From the NCBI RefSeq assembly GCF_036898095.1, contig NC_090745.1, positions 84,045,178 through 84,109,177 of the forward strand: a DNA stretch of 64,000 nucleotides, in the 5' to 3' direction. Position numbers and translations under genes: made by a program. The notes under the pieces are model-generated. The model searched no databases, was not told the origin of the DNA, and saw only the letters and a program-made list of their open reading frames with translations. Position 1 is the first letter of the stretch. Each line of letters begins with the position of its first letter. Shown piece by piece: positions 1-11,063 of this stretch. This DNA comes from Palaemon carinicauda. Its lineage: Eukaryota > Arthropoda > Malacostraca > Decapoda > Palaemonidae.

Positions 1-227
1 TCCATTTAAGAAGAGCACTTCTCTGAATGCTGTAAGATTTGGACAAAGCATACAACAACAGTTTAAGATTTGCAATTACTTAGGAACTTTTTCACCTCCC
101 GCAGAATTGACCTGCTTGTGACAAGAATTGTCGTGAGCGAAATAAGACAAGCCCTTTTTTCAAATGTTTGCCAAGATGAGAGAGCTCGGTCTAAGACGCT
201 AACGAAGCAAATTAAGAGCCATGTTGG

Positions 228-292
228 TTGACAAATCCAAAGAAAAATATGGAAAAACAGTTGACATATCCAAAGAAAAATATGGAAAAACA
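228..292 (+). repeat. 33-bp direct repeat, two copies
   Basis: Two adjacent copies of a 33-bp A-rich unit, starting at 228 and 261, differ at about one base. They lie in the presumed gag end of G0 and look like a local slippage duplication. Confidence 0.8.
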
Positions 293-359
293 TAAATTCT
301 TGCCAATCAAGTAGCTGATGAAGAGGAGATAATTCCTTTTGACATACACCCCTATATTA

Positions 360-960
360 TGGATCCGTTCCACTCTTATGAATATAATGTTTCTGCTATC
401 ACAAATTCTGAAGGAGAGCAACAAGTAAAAATTGCTAAGTTATATATTAAACCACCAAATGTAGCAGTGAAAGTAACTCCCACCATAAAAGCTGACACAG
501 GACCTAATGGTAGCTTATTACTAAAATGATATCTCAAGCAAATTTACACCAACAGAAAAAAAGCCTTTTGCCAACGACCTGAAAGCAATCGTTTCTACAA
601 TTTCAACTGTAAAAATGCAAAATTGCAAACTTAGGGCACTGTCAAAATGCCTTCAAGACAAGACATGTCCACAGTCATCCGTCTACTCTTCTAAGCCTGT
701 GACATGTGATGCATTCAAGAAATTAAGAATTATTCTTGAGGGAGAACAAGAGCCTTTTGAAAATAAAAGAGAGAAACGAGGTGCCTAGTCTTTTACCCAT
801 CCTAGCTATTGAAACCATGAAGATGTACCTAATGTGTTTAAAAGAAAAAGGCGAATACCACACTTAACTCAAACCTGATTGTAGTACAGTATCAGTTCCA
901 CCAAGAAAGTATCCTATCCCGTTTATGGCAAGTGGCTATTCATGATGCTCAGTTGTCAAT
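360..960 (+). pseudogene. G0 protease and RT-start fragment
   Basis: In one frame a hydrophobic-beta run leads into the residues ADTGP at 491-505, which matches the DTGA active site of retroviral-type aspartic proteases (third residue of the triad kept, last Ala changed to Pro). About 400 bp further on, around 860-930, a short stretch resembles the Lys-Pro-Asp ... Pro-Pro-Arg-Lys-x-Pro start of a Ty3/gypsy reverse transcriptase. In-frame stops separate these parts. Between 961 and 1562, where the RT palm should be, I cannot recognise any RT motif; that stretch may be deleted or replaced. Confidence 0.55.
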
Positions 961-1562
961 AACACACATGGGATCTAATATAAAATTCAATCTTTAGGAA
1001 TATATATCTAGTGTTAATTGTTTTAATAGTAAGATTAAGGAGCTTGGAAAAAAATCTTGTTGGTAAAAAATGCTATGAAGATGAAACTTCTGCTTGGTTA
1101 TATGCATTAGCATTTAACACGAAGGCGTTAAAAGAGATAAGCATTTCTTTATCCCAAACCTTTGAATAATACAGTACAATGAAGATGACAATTCACAAAA
1201 TAGCAGTTATTGATGAATTAGGTCACAAACTGTCGGGATATGTAATTTGTCAAAAATGAGATGAAAAAAATGAGTATTGGTCAATTAAGTTAGTTGAAGA
1301 CAATATTAAGCTTAGTACTTTTCAAAAACCTGTTGGGAAATACAATTTTCTTAGGGCAACCTAAGATATTTTTCAATTTAAGATGGATAAAATTCTAGGT
1401 AAGGTATGAGATAGTGTAATCAGAATAACTGATGATTACTGTATGTGGTCTAAATAGGAGACTTACAAGAACGCTACACTAATCTCCAGAAACTTCTGAA
1501 AGTTTCAGAACAAAAAAAGTCTAGTTTTTGGAGCCGAGAAATGGTGTAAACAACAGGAAAAT

Positions 1563-2250
1563 ATGGTATGCACCCAGACCCAAGGAAATGTGACTAGATC
1601 AATCGTCGACCCTCTCCTACAAATGTTCAGGAGCTGCAAATATCACAGTCCGTTCATACCACAGATGGCCGAGAAAATAAAGATTCTACTAAAACACTTT
1701 AAAAGGCAGTACCATATGAGTGGATTATTAATCACCAGAGATCATTTGAAAATCCATTCCGACACAAAAATATGTTATTTTGATACCACGAGTCTTGTAA
1801 CCCTTGGCAAGTCGATGCCTTGCAACCCAGGCTAGGTTTTGCCCTAATGCAAAGTAAAAACCTGAAGAATTTGCTTGAAATTCCCTAACACCAGCTGAAG
1901 TTTTAGGCTAAAATAGAGAGGGAAATGCCGAACGTTGTAGTTGCTTTAGCACATTTTCATCGTTTCATTTATGGCAAGGCTGTCATAGTGATCAATGATA
2001 ACAAATCCCTAAAAATGGATTTATCTCAAACAACTAAGCAATGCACCCCTGAGACTCAAAGCATACCTCTTAGTATTCAACCTTATGATATCGCCATTAG
2101 GTATGAGCCAGTAAAGGGGATAATTTTTGCCAATCATCGGTCAAAAATTCAACCATCACCAGGCGCATAAGTCCAATTAGAACACACAATTCATGGCTTG
2201 AAGTCCAGTTAGAACATGCCATTCATCTTATATAGATGTCCTAGAGACAA
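1563..2250 (+). pseudogene. G0 RT thumb and RNase H fragment
   Basis: The 90-residue frame at 1563-1835 carries the thumb/connection pattern of Ty3/gypsy RT (SPFIPQMAEKI ... KICYFDTTSLVTL), normally followed by a cytosine-rich DAS motif that is broken here. The frame at 1925-2170 matches the RNase H region: VVALAHFHRFIYGK, then a D-N-K-S-L block and a closing LQPYD-like segment. The join between them is a frameshift near 1895-1925. Catalytic residues are partly lost, so no activity is expected. Confidence 0.7.
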
Positions 2251-2279
2251 TTATATAAAGTAAAACAAGCTCCAGATCG

Positions 2280-3290
2280 GGATTGTTAACTTTCTACACT
2301 CCAAGAACATGTAAACAGTGGTTGACCAGAGCCCATCAAGGTTCTGCCAAAAGCAGTATTACAGCAGAGAAATTCTTATCTGTTGAAGTTGGTAGTGGGT
2401 ATATTTTAGAGAACATTTGATCATTCCTACATCCATGAAGGTCGAATGAATGAATGAACAATTTGAAGTTCTCTGGTATCTTAACATTGAAGGTCATTGA
2501 TGCCGATGTCGTTTATTATAAATAAAGACTAAGAGAATATTCAATTAAAACCAGAAGAGTAAATATGTTATAAAAGTTAAGTAGCATTCAAAAGACCTGC
2601 TTCTGAAATAAACTTAAAAATGCCACAAGCATTGTACGACACATACATGTCTCAGGATCTTGGCAAGGATGAACCTACCAACCTCACCTCGAGCCTCAAA
2701 GAGATATCTATTTCTTTCTGTGCTATATGTGGGGCATTCTTTCTTCTTATGTGTCATTCGAGTATGACCAATGCGGAAACAACAAAGAGTAGTCTCCCAA
2801 GAAGGTCGAGTACCTCAGAAAATACATTAAGGCCACCTTGGAATTTGCAAATGTCAGGCAAGAGCAAATGAATGTCTATATTGCAATAGTAAGAAGAAGG
2901 ATATTATGGAACACGTAGGCGAATCTTACTAAATGCCAGGGTATACCAGGTGAGCTCAAGTTTCATTCCACACCTAGTTTCCCATGGCAGCTAATATCGT
3001 CAGATCTTTTTGAATTGGATTGCGAGCAGTATGTTATTGGGGCTGATAATATTAGTAAAATGCTCATAGTCAAATGTCTAGGTCAGAATACCATATCGGT
3101 ACAGTTATTTTTTCATGAAGAGCTATTCATTGACCATTACCAATGTCAGGTGATGTACTCTGAAAATGGTGACATATATTCATTGGTCGAGTCAAAAAAT
3201 TTGCAGAAAAGTGGGACAAATTTAATGGAGTGATTGATTGTGAGGAAAGTGTACTTGAAATGCACGCTAACTAGCCCAGAGGTTGAAATG
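2280..3290 (+). pseudogene. G0 integrase fragment
   Basis: After RNase H the spacer that normally precedes the zinc-binding HHCC domain is visible in pieces (2290-2450). The frame running through 2961-3233 resembles the integrase core: PWQLISSDLFELD with the first catalytic Asp, a beta segment, and a VMYSENGD block standing where the second catalytic Asp-Asn-Gly normally lies (Asp appears changed to Glu). The third catalytic Glu is not recognisable. Stops at several places confirm a pseudogene. Confidence 0.6.
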
Positions 3291-3868
3291 AATTGCTGAT
3301 CCTGGCAGAGCAGAAGATGCTATTGGATATTAGGGGAAGCGTAGATATACCTCAGAGTCGATTATCAGAACCATTGACAAAAAGGACAATGACCCTCTGT
3401 TCACTAAATCGTCCAAGTTCTCGAAAAACCAAACTTGTTTCAGAATACCCTATGTTTGGTTATTAGCGACTCGATTACAACCATGATGCCAGGGCCAGTT
3501 ATTCTGAACTAAACATACGTCACCTTTGACCAAAATGATCTCCAGTCCACACTAGTTTTTTTTGAGTAAATTATAAATTATTGATTATAATTTTATGGTT
3601 CCAGTTATAACTAATAAAGTGCATGATAAAAAAAAATGAATTTTTAGGCTTAGAAATAATACTTTTCTAAAACTGTTCCCCTGGAATCACTAACAATAAA
3701 CACACGACATTGATTTTTTGTCATTGGAGCAACAAAAGTTTTGTGGCACCTCCATGAATGATGGTCTTCCCAAAAATGTAGTCAAGATCGCAATAGGTGC
3801 ACATGACAGAATTGGTAACATATTATAGCCTCACAAGAGTTTCACAGAAGCCACTTAGTCCTAAAGAA
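3291..3868. other. AT-rich intergenic remnant
   Basis: Between the integrase fragment and the end of D0 I see no coding region. The sequence is AT-rich with several A and T runs. It could include the worn 3' end or LTR of G0, but no second copy is present to prove this. Confidence 0.4.
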
Positions 3869-4262
3869 GGAATTTTGACATAGGAAAAATCTATTTTTGG
3901 GTGAGATAGCCATGTCGTCCTGATGGAAGTTGCCTCCAGCAACTTTCTACTGTATAATATTTCTGTGATTGATATTATAAGAGAATTACCGTCAGGTCTC
4001 CCTTGGTTCCAACCCCCAGAACAACTATCCGAAGATATCGTGTATAATCAGGGACATATCCTAAGATAACCATAGGTATCTGTACCCCGAATAGACCTTT
4101 CCCAGTCTAATCCTCTAAGGGGAAGGATAAGTGAGGAGCCATTACATATCCTGTCACCTTTCAGTGCTTCCATACGACCCTGCCGCTTCATTCCACGTCG
4201 CAGCTGAGCTACTGTGAAATAGTAGCCTCCAACAAGCAAAGGGGTGGGAGAAAAAAAGAAGT
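3869..4262 (-). repeat. D0 right inverted arm
   Basis: Starts with the terminal spacer and TTTTTGGGTGAGATAGCCAT, then follows the same order of blocks seen in the arms of the other copies (AGAGAATT, a TCTCC/CAGG block, a GATATC-like block, CTCTAAGGGG). It is the outer 3' end of D0 on the minus strand. Confidence 0.75.
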
Positions 4263-4271
4263 AACGGGTGG

Positions 4272-4340
4272 GCCATCAGGACGACATGGCTATCTGTCAA
4301 AATCCCATTTTTGGGCTCAATCCATGTCGTTCTGATGGAA
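4272..4340 (-). repeat. D0 internal complementary region (ICR)
   Basis: The reverse complement of the right terminus (to 4294) and the left-terminus sequence (from 4308, TTTTTGGGCTCAATCCATG) stand head to head with a 13-bp spacer. In DIRS elements this region is thought to template joining of the ends into a circle. The spacer is about 15 bp shorter than in D1 and D3, so this ICR is damaged. Confidence 0.75.
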
Positions 4341-4559
4341 GTGTACCAGAGAACTATCTATACTCAGTGGGAGGCTTTGCATAAAAGACCTCGAACTAAA
4401 AAATGCTCCCCACCTATGTGACGAAGCATAAGTATTAATCTATAAACCCCTGAAAAGGAAATGATGAAGTGCATTTTCCCTTTTTTTTTTTCCCCGTAGC
4501 AAAAACTTCTGTCTACTCATTGCTAAAAACGAGCTGAGGGAGTGCCCTAGGACGCTTTA
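4341..4559. other. D0 3' non-coding region
   Basis: Short stretch between ICR and recombinase tail. It begins with the GTGTACCAGAGAA block also found next to the ICR of D4. No gene seen. Confidence 0.6.
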
Positions 4560-5560
4560 TGGGCTAAGTCGTTGCCACGGGGTAGATAACACCCCCTCAA
4601 CCACAACATAATGACGCGTCTCCTCCAATTGCTTCATTTAATGCCTGCAGAAAACCTGAGTGGACTTACAACCAGTATATGTCTGCAGTCCCTCAGTAGA
4701 CATATAGTGGAAAAAGTTCTAGAAGGAAGCCACATCTTTAAGGCCGAGACCCGAAGTCTTACGAGCAGGCTCCGCTCTGTTTATATAAAGTAAGTAATCT
4801 TATTTCGTAACTGGTTTAGAGACAAATCAGATCCCACTGTATCCTTTTGAAACAAAAGACTACCCTTAAATTGCACTGCTCTCAGCAAAAACACTTTTGG
4901 AAAGTGTATTAGACAAAGGAATGGATCACCATGAAGGGGAACTATTTTCCATAGACCCCAAGGTGAAAAGGGAAGTTCAATTTTTTGTTCGAAAAGTGGA
5001 ATCAGGGTATAAATTAACCTCACCATTTTCCATAAATTCAATGTATTTCTCGTCTCTAGAAATTGTTACAAAATCACTAACCCGAGCACTGGAAGCCATC
5101 GTAATTAAGAAGATGACTTCCTGAGTGGGATTCAGAATAGTAGCCTTTTGATTGCATAAGTCCGAAGTGAATTGCAAAACTTTGTCCAACGACCAAGAGA
5201 TAGGCTTCAGTAGAGCCAACAGCCGTAGCCTTGCACAAACCTTCAGAACTTTGTTGAAGAGAACAGAGTAAAATTCGACATCAAAGGCATATGATTTAGA
5301 TCTAGTGAGGGCCGAAGTGTACGACAAAATCGTGGAGGAGGCTATACTTTAAACATGCAAAGTAAGCTTGAAACTTGAACAAAATCCAAAGTAATCAACC
5401 CTGGATTTATGTCTTTGACATATTTGACTCATTTGGTCCATGGCGTTACATACTAAGTCATGGTTCTAGACGACTCATAGTTTCCACAAATACCCACTCC
5501 TCACGTTGAATTTTTAATTCCATTGCCAGGAATAGGGTGAAATCAAACATGAGATGAGGA
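4560..5560 (-). pseudogene. D0 tyrosine recombinase (YR) pseudogene
   Basis: Fragments on the minus strand match the YR of the other copies. The N-terminal arm-binding part is near 5450-5520 (EEWVFVET). Then comes the SWSLDKVL block, and VIFLITMASSARVSD with the first catalytic Arg (within 4977-5327). The central VNLYPDSTF and FKGSLLFQKDTVGSDLSL blocks follow. Toward the 3' end the HxxR box is destroyed, and the catalytic tyrosine codon of the usual KHYAKQ box is TAA (plus 4638-4640). Inactive. Confidence 0.75.
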
Positions 5561-5574
5561 TTGAACGATCTCCA

Positions 5575-5712
5575 TGATGAAGCATAAACAATCCCCTGCT
5601 CTCCATCCTGAGACAGAATCGAGTTAGTCACGGCACGAGTTGGGATTCAAATCCGTGACCAAGGGAAACCAGTTGCTCATTGGCTACCAAAGAGCCACCA
5701 GAGCCGCCATCC
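5575..5712 (-). repeat. tRNA-like SINE fragment in D0
   Basis: On the minus strand a TGGCTCTTTGGTAGC block resembles a pol III A box. About 30 nt further, GGATTTGAATCC resembles a B box, with pairing bases around it as in a T arm. Together they suggest a tRNA-derived SINE head sitting between the YR and RT remnants. No clean target duplication was found. Confidence 0.5.
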
Positions 5713-5759
5713 CTTGAAAGATCTATGCCTGTCCAAAACCTTCACGAGGAGATTAAACT

Positions 5760-7150
5760 GTGGAAACAAGCAAATCGTCGTCCAACGACTCCCATCCAGG
5801 GACATTGACGAACTTTAATGTCCATGCCCACTGCTGCTTGAACCACTTTCGGTGCTACTTAGCAGGGAAATATCCTGCTGAAGCTCATTGCAAACAGATC
5901 CACTTGAAGGCCAGAGATTTGATCTCACTGAAGGAGAGACGTTGACCAGTGCCAACCTTTTGTCTGATCCGACGTAAAGATGGTTATCATTACGTGTTTC
6001 AAATGACGAGACCCCGATTCTTGTCTGTTGAATCAATAGACTATAACTCTGTTAACGAGGTTTAAGGGGATATGAATGTTCTCCTTCAGGTATAAGTTCA
6101 TGAGGGACAAGAAGACTGCCATGGACTCCAGAATATTGATGTGGTACTGGTAAAATTTCTGAGACCAACAGAAGCACTTTCTTGGGTAGGTTATGACCCA
6201 CCCAACCTCCCAACGCGGCGTCCGAACATAGTGTCACAACTAGAGGAGGAAAGCGCAACAGTAACGTATGTGAAAGACTTATGGCAGTGGACCACGGTCT
6301 AAGTTGCTTCCGCAGGAAAACTGAGGTCTTCTACTGATGGTCAGGAAGAGCGTTGGAGGCTCTCCATCCCCAAAATCTGTTTGTATCTTTAAGCTGTACA
6401 TTGAGGACAAAATTTTGTGAATCGTAAAGATCCTCAAATCTCCTCTGAGCGTCGCCTGGTGATCATCCCCGACTAGAACAGGGACTTAACTGACGTCTCT
6501 ATTTCCTCCCTGTTGAGGGAGGAATAGAACGGAAGTGAGACTTAAAATCACAACTACTCTCCAACCGCGGGAAGTCCTGAGCTGGAGTCAGTTCTAATTT
6601 CTTAAGGTTAGTCTGAAGTCCAAGAGACTAGAGGAACCAAAAACTCAATTGGCTGCTTCCGAGCACTCTGTGCCAGGGAACTCACACTAGCCAGTCAACC
6701 AAGTACGCTTCTACTTAAAACCTGTCTACTTCAGTTATTGTATGACTACGTCATACAACAACTCCGATTACGTATACCTTTCTCCACCGGCTGCAACCAA
6801 GGTAGGGGGATAAGTGTTGACCTAACCGATAATACAAAGATCATCAAAATCCATAGGGACAATGAAAGCCCCTAAGGGTGGAAAGGTCCATATCTGTGAA
6901 ATAACCAACATCCGGAACCTGTCCCACTGAACGAACAGGTTTAGGCCAGAAAAGGCAAGAATAGTTTGAGGTAAGCTCGAAACCGTTTGGACCAAAAAAT
7001 AGACGATCTTGAAATCTTATAGATCTGACGCAGCAGATAACTCCCCTCTACAAGAGATTTTATATATACTGTTCCAGACAAGGAGATGTTCCTGAAAGAA
7101 TCACCTGAATTGTGGTGGCCATTGTTACTACTTCCAAGCAAAACCGTTGT
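5760..7150 (-). pseudogene. D0 RT/RNase H pseudogene
   Basis: Badly decayed. The clearest landmark is an RNase H start SDAALGGWVGH (plus coordinates about 6190-6225), matching MDASLERWGGH in D5, so the first catalytic Asp is still present. Upstream (6941-7141) a short frame sits where the RT should be but shows no convincing YLDD box. Identity is inferred mainly from position between gag and YR remnants of the same element. Confidence 0.55.
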
Positions 7151-8771
7151 GAATAACTTTCTGTATCAAAGGACTGAAGAACCCACAATACTTGAACAAG
7201 GCTAACCATCCCCCTACTGGAGGCCTTCATTATTTTGTGTTAAGGACATGAACTGCTACCACCACTGCCGTTTCAAGGTCCACGATCTCTGGGCCTGCCT
7301 CCACAGTCAAGACGGCCTCGGAAGACGACCCTTACTCATACATAGGGTGGAGGGCCAGGGAATGTGACACCACTTATAAGGGCACAGCGTAGATATTCCG
7401 AGGGATAGCGGCATGAGAAAGAACAGACGACTTACCATGATAAGTCAGTTTGTGGGACCTCTTGGTTGTCTTTCCAGGGGTGAACTACTTCTTCAATGAG
7501 ATCTCCCCCTTCATGAAAAAGGCTCTAAGCTCTGCGACAGCCTTATCCGTAACTTTCCTCTAAAGAAACAGGTCTTTTCCCCAGATGTTAAAGGTGAAAA
7601 ACGTTTCAGCTCAAGGCGGATGGTAGCTGTGGCTCGACAGACCTGAAAGAAGCATAAAGGTCTCTCATAAAGGTGTCGAAATGAGTTTTCGCCAGCAAGA
7701 AAGACAAAAGCACCATTATCTGGGCTACGACTCATACTTAAGACGGTGTACAGAAATCCTGGGCAGCTTCTCCCCAAATTTGGTGGCCGGCTGCATCCGT
7801 ATACGGTTTACTCTCAGCAAAGGTAATCTGGACATTGGTCTAGTGGATGGAATTGTGTGGTAAGAAAGGTGAGACTGGTGTGCACTCTTCCAAACCCGGG
7901 AGAGGCTTACCCGCAGAAAAGGCTAACTCCATTGATGTAGCTCTTCAAAACAAAGTGGAAGACGACTTTATCCAGGGCCACAAAGGAGGCCAAGGTCTTA
8001 CCAAAGGCGACAATCTGTAAATTAATACTCACTGCTGTCATCATTGGTGCATTAATACTGAATTCTATCTTGAGAATATATATCCACTGAAATTCATTTT
8101 ATGGTAATAGCTTCTGACCGGGCAGAGATTCGAACCCCTACCTGTTCAGCCAAAAACCTTGCCTGCAAGGACTTTAGCAATTGAGCCATCAAGGGAGACT
8201 GCAATAAAGTAGCTAGGAGTGCCAAACCTTATATCTAGGCAACTCCTCTGTCTTCTCCAAGGCCTGGATCTCTTCACATGAGGCCTTGAAGACCATCACC
8301 TGGTATTACTAAATCCCCTCCATGAAGGCTTTCCTGTTAGCCATAAGTACCAGATGTATTGTAGTACATAAGGTACTCGGGAATTGGGGGGCTCCATGAG
8401 CTTAGCAGAAGATGTTGGGAGGAGAAACGGGCACAAACGTAACAGTATATCGGGAGACCGATGTCATAGTGGAGTCAGAACAGGTCGACACCACTGAATC
8501 CTTGATGAGATCAGACTACCTTATCCTCTTACCCAGGTGTGAAGGTACTGCGGGAAGAACATGCAGAAATCAACTGAGGTGGTATCCTCCGATACCCATC
8601 TGGAGTGAAGTAAATCCTTACAAACACTGCAATCCTGATGGTCCCAGTACAATACTGGGCCTTTCATCCTACAACCCTTCGTATGTGTGCGGCAAATATC
8701 GAGACCATAAGAATGTCTCACAGCTCTGACACACAACTGCACTCAATAGTGTATCTCCGTATACGCACTGC
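7151..8771 (-). pseudogene. D0 gag pseudogene
   Basis: The N-terminal cysteine-rich block is recognisable at 8521-8742: DICRTHTKGC, then YWDHQDCSVCKDL, then WVRG, aligning with the same block in D1, D3 and D5. A C-terminal gag part is at 7511-7777 (AGENSFRHLYERPL...), matching the MAKTHLATLTKDFYSF region. Between them the frame is lost and a SINE-like piece intrudes. The 5' edge coincides with a splice-acceptor-like signal at 8771. Confidence 0.65.
8110..8197 (-). repeat. second tRNA-like fragment in D0
   Basis: Minus strand shows TGATGGCTCAATTGC (A-box-like) and, about 40 nt on, GGGGTTCGAATCTC, an excellent B box with T-arm pairing. The sequence differs from the fragment at 5575, so it is a different SINE family or tRNA-like source. 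It lacks a clean acceptor stem, which argues against a working tRNA gene. Confidence 0.5.
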
Positions 8772-9022
8772 CTGTAAGGAGAACAGGGTTAAAATGAGTA
8801 CTACAGCCTCTAGCAGACACAAAAAGCCAAAAGAAATGGGTCTTTCATCCTACAACCCTTCGTATGTGTGCGGCAAATATCGAGACCATAAGGATGTCTC
8901 ACAGCTCTGACACACAACTGCACTCAATAGTGTATCTCCGTATACGCACCGCCTGTAAGGAAAACAGGGTTCAAATGAGTACTACAGCCTCTAGCAGACG
9001 CAAAAAGCCAAAAGAAATGGGT
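8661..9022 (-). repeat. 181-bp tandem duplication across D0 gag start
   Basis: Two head-to-tail copies begin at 8661 and 8842 and differ at only a few bases. Each contains the gag 5' edge and its splice-acceptor-like signal, so D0 carries two acceptors. Confidence 0.9.
8771..8800 (-). promoter_or_regulatory. D0 splice-acceptor-like site before gag
   Basis: Minus strand: TACTCATT (plus 8793-8800), a pyrimidine-rich run, then TTACAG ending at 8772. A second copy lies at 8953-8981 in the tandem duplicate. The same arrangement is present in D1 to D5. Confidence 0.6.
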
Positions 9023-9889
9023 CATTAATGCTCCATGTACAATTGAGGGAATAGTAATCCCCAAATTATGTGTAAATGCCATTGGTGAGAAAAATTGGAG
9101 ATACATTACGAAATGTCCATTCACCTATAAGGAACGTGAGATTAGAAAAATTAACCCCCTAAAGGTCCCTTGCTATAGGTCCAAAAAGGGGAAAAAAGGG
9201 GTGGAGAAATGCTTATGGAAAGAAATGCTTATGGAAAGAACCGTTGCCTCAATATCTCCGCAGAGAAATGGCCAATTAGAGGGCACCGGTAAAGGTAAGC
9301 TTAATCATTAAGCAATTGACGCATCGATTAAGGAGCAAGAGTCTAAAGGCACCCATAGGTTATGAAAGTAAGGTTATAACCTCAAAAGAAAAAACTCGAG
9401 AGAGATAACTAGCCCAAAGAGATACTAACCATCTATTCAATCCACACCCTCAAAGGTAATGGATAAATTGGTAGAAAACCAATAACCATATGTAGTGTTT
9501 ATTCAAAGCAGGAGCCTAAAACCCTTTCGTAGGAGTTCCCAGGCCAACCTACATAAAGAAACCTTAAACGTTAAAGGAGTAAGGCTTTTATGTTAACCTG
9601 TAGTAAAATTCCCCTACAGAAAATAGAGAACTTATTTTAGTAAAGTAAGATGGTCTCAGATAAAAAAGGGTAGAAAGGCATGTGCCCTAAAGGTACCGAC
9701 GCATAGGCTAGTATTAATCCCGCCGTCAGAAACAATAATGCCGGCAGTGGCAATAGTGGACAAGGGCGTTGGCAATAACGGTCAAGGGATTCCGCGGAAA
9801 ACTCCTCGCCCAAAAGATAGGCAGTGTCGCCGTCACCAGTGGCAGCACAGCCGTAAGAAGCAACATATCGCCAAAACAAGTACTATATA
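9023..9889 (-). other. D0 leader region
   Basis: Non-coding stretch between gag start and the D2 insertion. It includes a 17-bp tandem duplication near 9206-9240 and, from about 9700, GCCG/CGGC-rich inverted motifs like those in leaders of the other copies. No gene seen. Confidence 0.55.
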
Positions 9890-10252
9890 ACGGATTTTGA
9901 TCAAAGTGAAAAATCTATTTTTGGGTGAGAGGGCCATGTCGTCCTGATTAAAGGGTTCCTATAGGTAGCCTTCTAAGGGATATTTGCTACAGTGATACTC
10001 CTAGAGAATTAAACCAAAGGTCTCCAGGATTCTAATTCCTGGCGCAAGTATCCAATAAAGGATATTGCATAATATCAGGGGACGTATTATAGATACGACA
10101 CATGTCAATCTTCACCAAGAATAGATTTAACGCTTCGATGTAAGGGGGAAGAGTGGCAAAAGAAAGGGGTGCCATTCTAGGTACCCGGTGGACCTCCTTC
10201 CCTATAACTACCGTGACGCCATTCCTATTTTTGTCGTTAAGCGGAAATGGCC
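9890..10252 (-). repeat. D2 right inverted arm
   Basis: Begins with a terminal spacer (ACGGATTTTGATCAAAGTG) and TTTTTGGGTGAGAGGGCCAT. From 9918 to about 10227 it is the inverted copy of 26681-26972. D0 sequence lies directly to its left. Confidence 0.85.
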
Positions 10253-10292
10253 ACAGATAAAGTAATTTTGGGAGGGGTCAGCAAGAGGGTGG

Positions 10293-10388
10293 GTCCATCA
10301 GAACGACATGGCACTCTCACCCAAAAATAGATTTTTCACTTTGATCAAAATCCGTTTTTTGGGCTCAGGCCATGTCATCCTGATGGAA
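10293..10388 (-). repeat. D2 internal complementary region
   Basis: On the plus strand the reverse complement of the right terminus (10293-10327) is followed by a 27-bp spacer and the left terminus (10355-10386). The spacer shares the AAAGTGAAAAATC/GATTTTTCACTTT sequence seen at the outer right end of D2, as expected if the ICR copies a right-end/left-end junction. Confidence 0.85.
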
Positions 10389-10634
10389 GTATACTAGAGA
10401 ATTGTCTTGAAATTATTATTAGCTGTGGGTTTGTGCATGTGCCTTCCACCTTGAATAGATTTCGTTACCTGGTCTACTGGACCTATATGTGAAATTCCAG
10501 AGATCTGTCACTTCCACTAAACCTGGAGCTGGTTTAGTGCTTCCTGCCCCCAGCAGAGATAATGTCGATATTGTCAATAAGAATTCAAAGTTTGTATTAT
10601 CGTTGGAAAAAAAGGAAAACATTGAAGCCTACCG
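10389..10634 (-). other. D2 3' non-coding region, detached part
   Basis: Matches the 3' regions of the family (contains the GGGGGCAGGAAGCAC block on the minus strand). It continues at 19348 on the far side of D1. No gene. Confidence 0.75.
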
Positions 10635-10980
10635 TTTTTGGGCTCAGGCCATGTTGTCCTGATGGAAGGTTCCTTTTAGTAGCTTCCTAGGGTATATTTG
10701 ACTACAGTGACATTCCCAGAGAATTTAACTTAAAGTCTTCAGAATTCTAACTCCTGGCGAGAATATCCTTTAAGTTTCCTTTTAGGATATCGCATAATAT
10801 CAGGGGACGTATTCTTGACACGCTACATAGCAATCTGCTCCCCACATAGCGTTTACGCTTCGAGGGGGAAAAGTGGCAAAATAAAAGAGGAGCCGTTATA
10901 AAGTTCCCTTCCTCCGTTACTGTTTGAGTATTCAGATGTCGCCATAATCGTCCGCCATCTTTATTCCTTTTTCTGTAGCG
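10635..10980 (+). repeat. D1 left inverted arm
   Basis: About 345 bp, inverted copy of 18999-19341. Contains a GTCCGCCATCTTT motif at 10950-10963, the reverse complement of a YY1-like AAGATGGCGG site. Confidence 0.9.
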
Positions 10981-11028
10981 GTCTCGCGCGGTGGTTTTCC
11001 CAGTGCTCTCTCGTTATCAGGATTTATT

Positions 11029-11063
11029 ATGCAATCTCCAGCTTCTTCTGCCTCTGGAAAGTT
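11029..11063 (+). CDS. D1 candidate leader exon, MQSPAS peptide
   Basis: A start codon just inside the left arm opens a short frame reading MQSPASSASGK before a stop. D2 (MQSPASLSSGK) and D4 (MSQSSASPSSGK) have the same peptide at the same place, with many synonymous changes, which suggests selection on protein. If joined to the acceptor at 13312, Lys would run in frame into the gag exon. The junction bases after AAG are TTGGG here (TTGAGT in D2 and D4), one base off a good donor, so splicing is unproven. Confidence 0.4.

Larger units (their letters stand above)
1..3868 (+). mobile_element. G0: decayed Ty3/gypsy retrotransposon remnant
   Basis: Order of recognisable pieces on the plus strand is aspartic protease, start of reverse transcriptase, end of reverse transcriptase, RNase H, then integrase. 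That is the order of a Ty3/gypsy pol gene. All pieces are split by stops and frameshifts, so this is a dead copy. No LTR could be recognised on either side. The left part (1-360) may be gag tail but I see no zinc knuckle. D0 begins at its right edge. Assignment rests on protein-level resemblance read by eye. Confidence 0.65.
3869..9889 (-). mobile_element. D0: oldest DIRS-like YR retrotransposon, 5' part displaced
   Basis: Reading on the minus strand, the order is leader, gag, RT/RNase H, YR, ICR and right arm, as in DIRS1-like elements. The right terminus (TTTTTGGGTGAG at 3894 on the plus strand) and the ICR at 4272-4340 match those of D1 to D5. Coding parts are far more decayed than in the other copies. 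The copy stops abruptly at 9889, where the right terminus of D2 begins. Its missing 5' end may resume at 34274. No left arm was found. Confidence 0.8.

Noticed and set aside
8110..8197. Functional tRNA gene
   Set aside because: The B box is very good, but the acceptor stem does not pair and the anticodon arm is unclear; a SINE-type remnant fits better.
10293..10388. Tandem element junction (right end of one copy followed by left end of another)
   Set aside because: The orientation fits this too, but as an ICR it lets D2 be rebuilt exactly around D1, with arms of matching length; no separate elements are needed.
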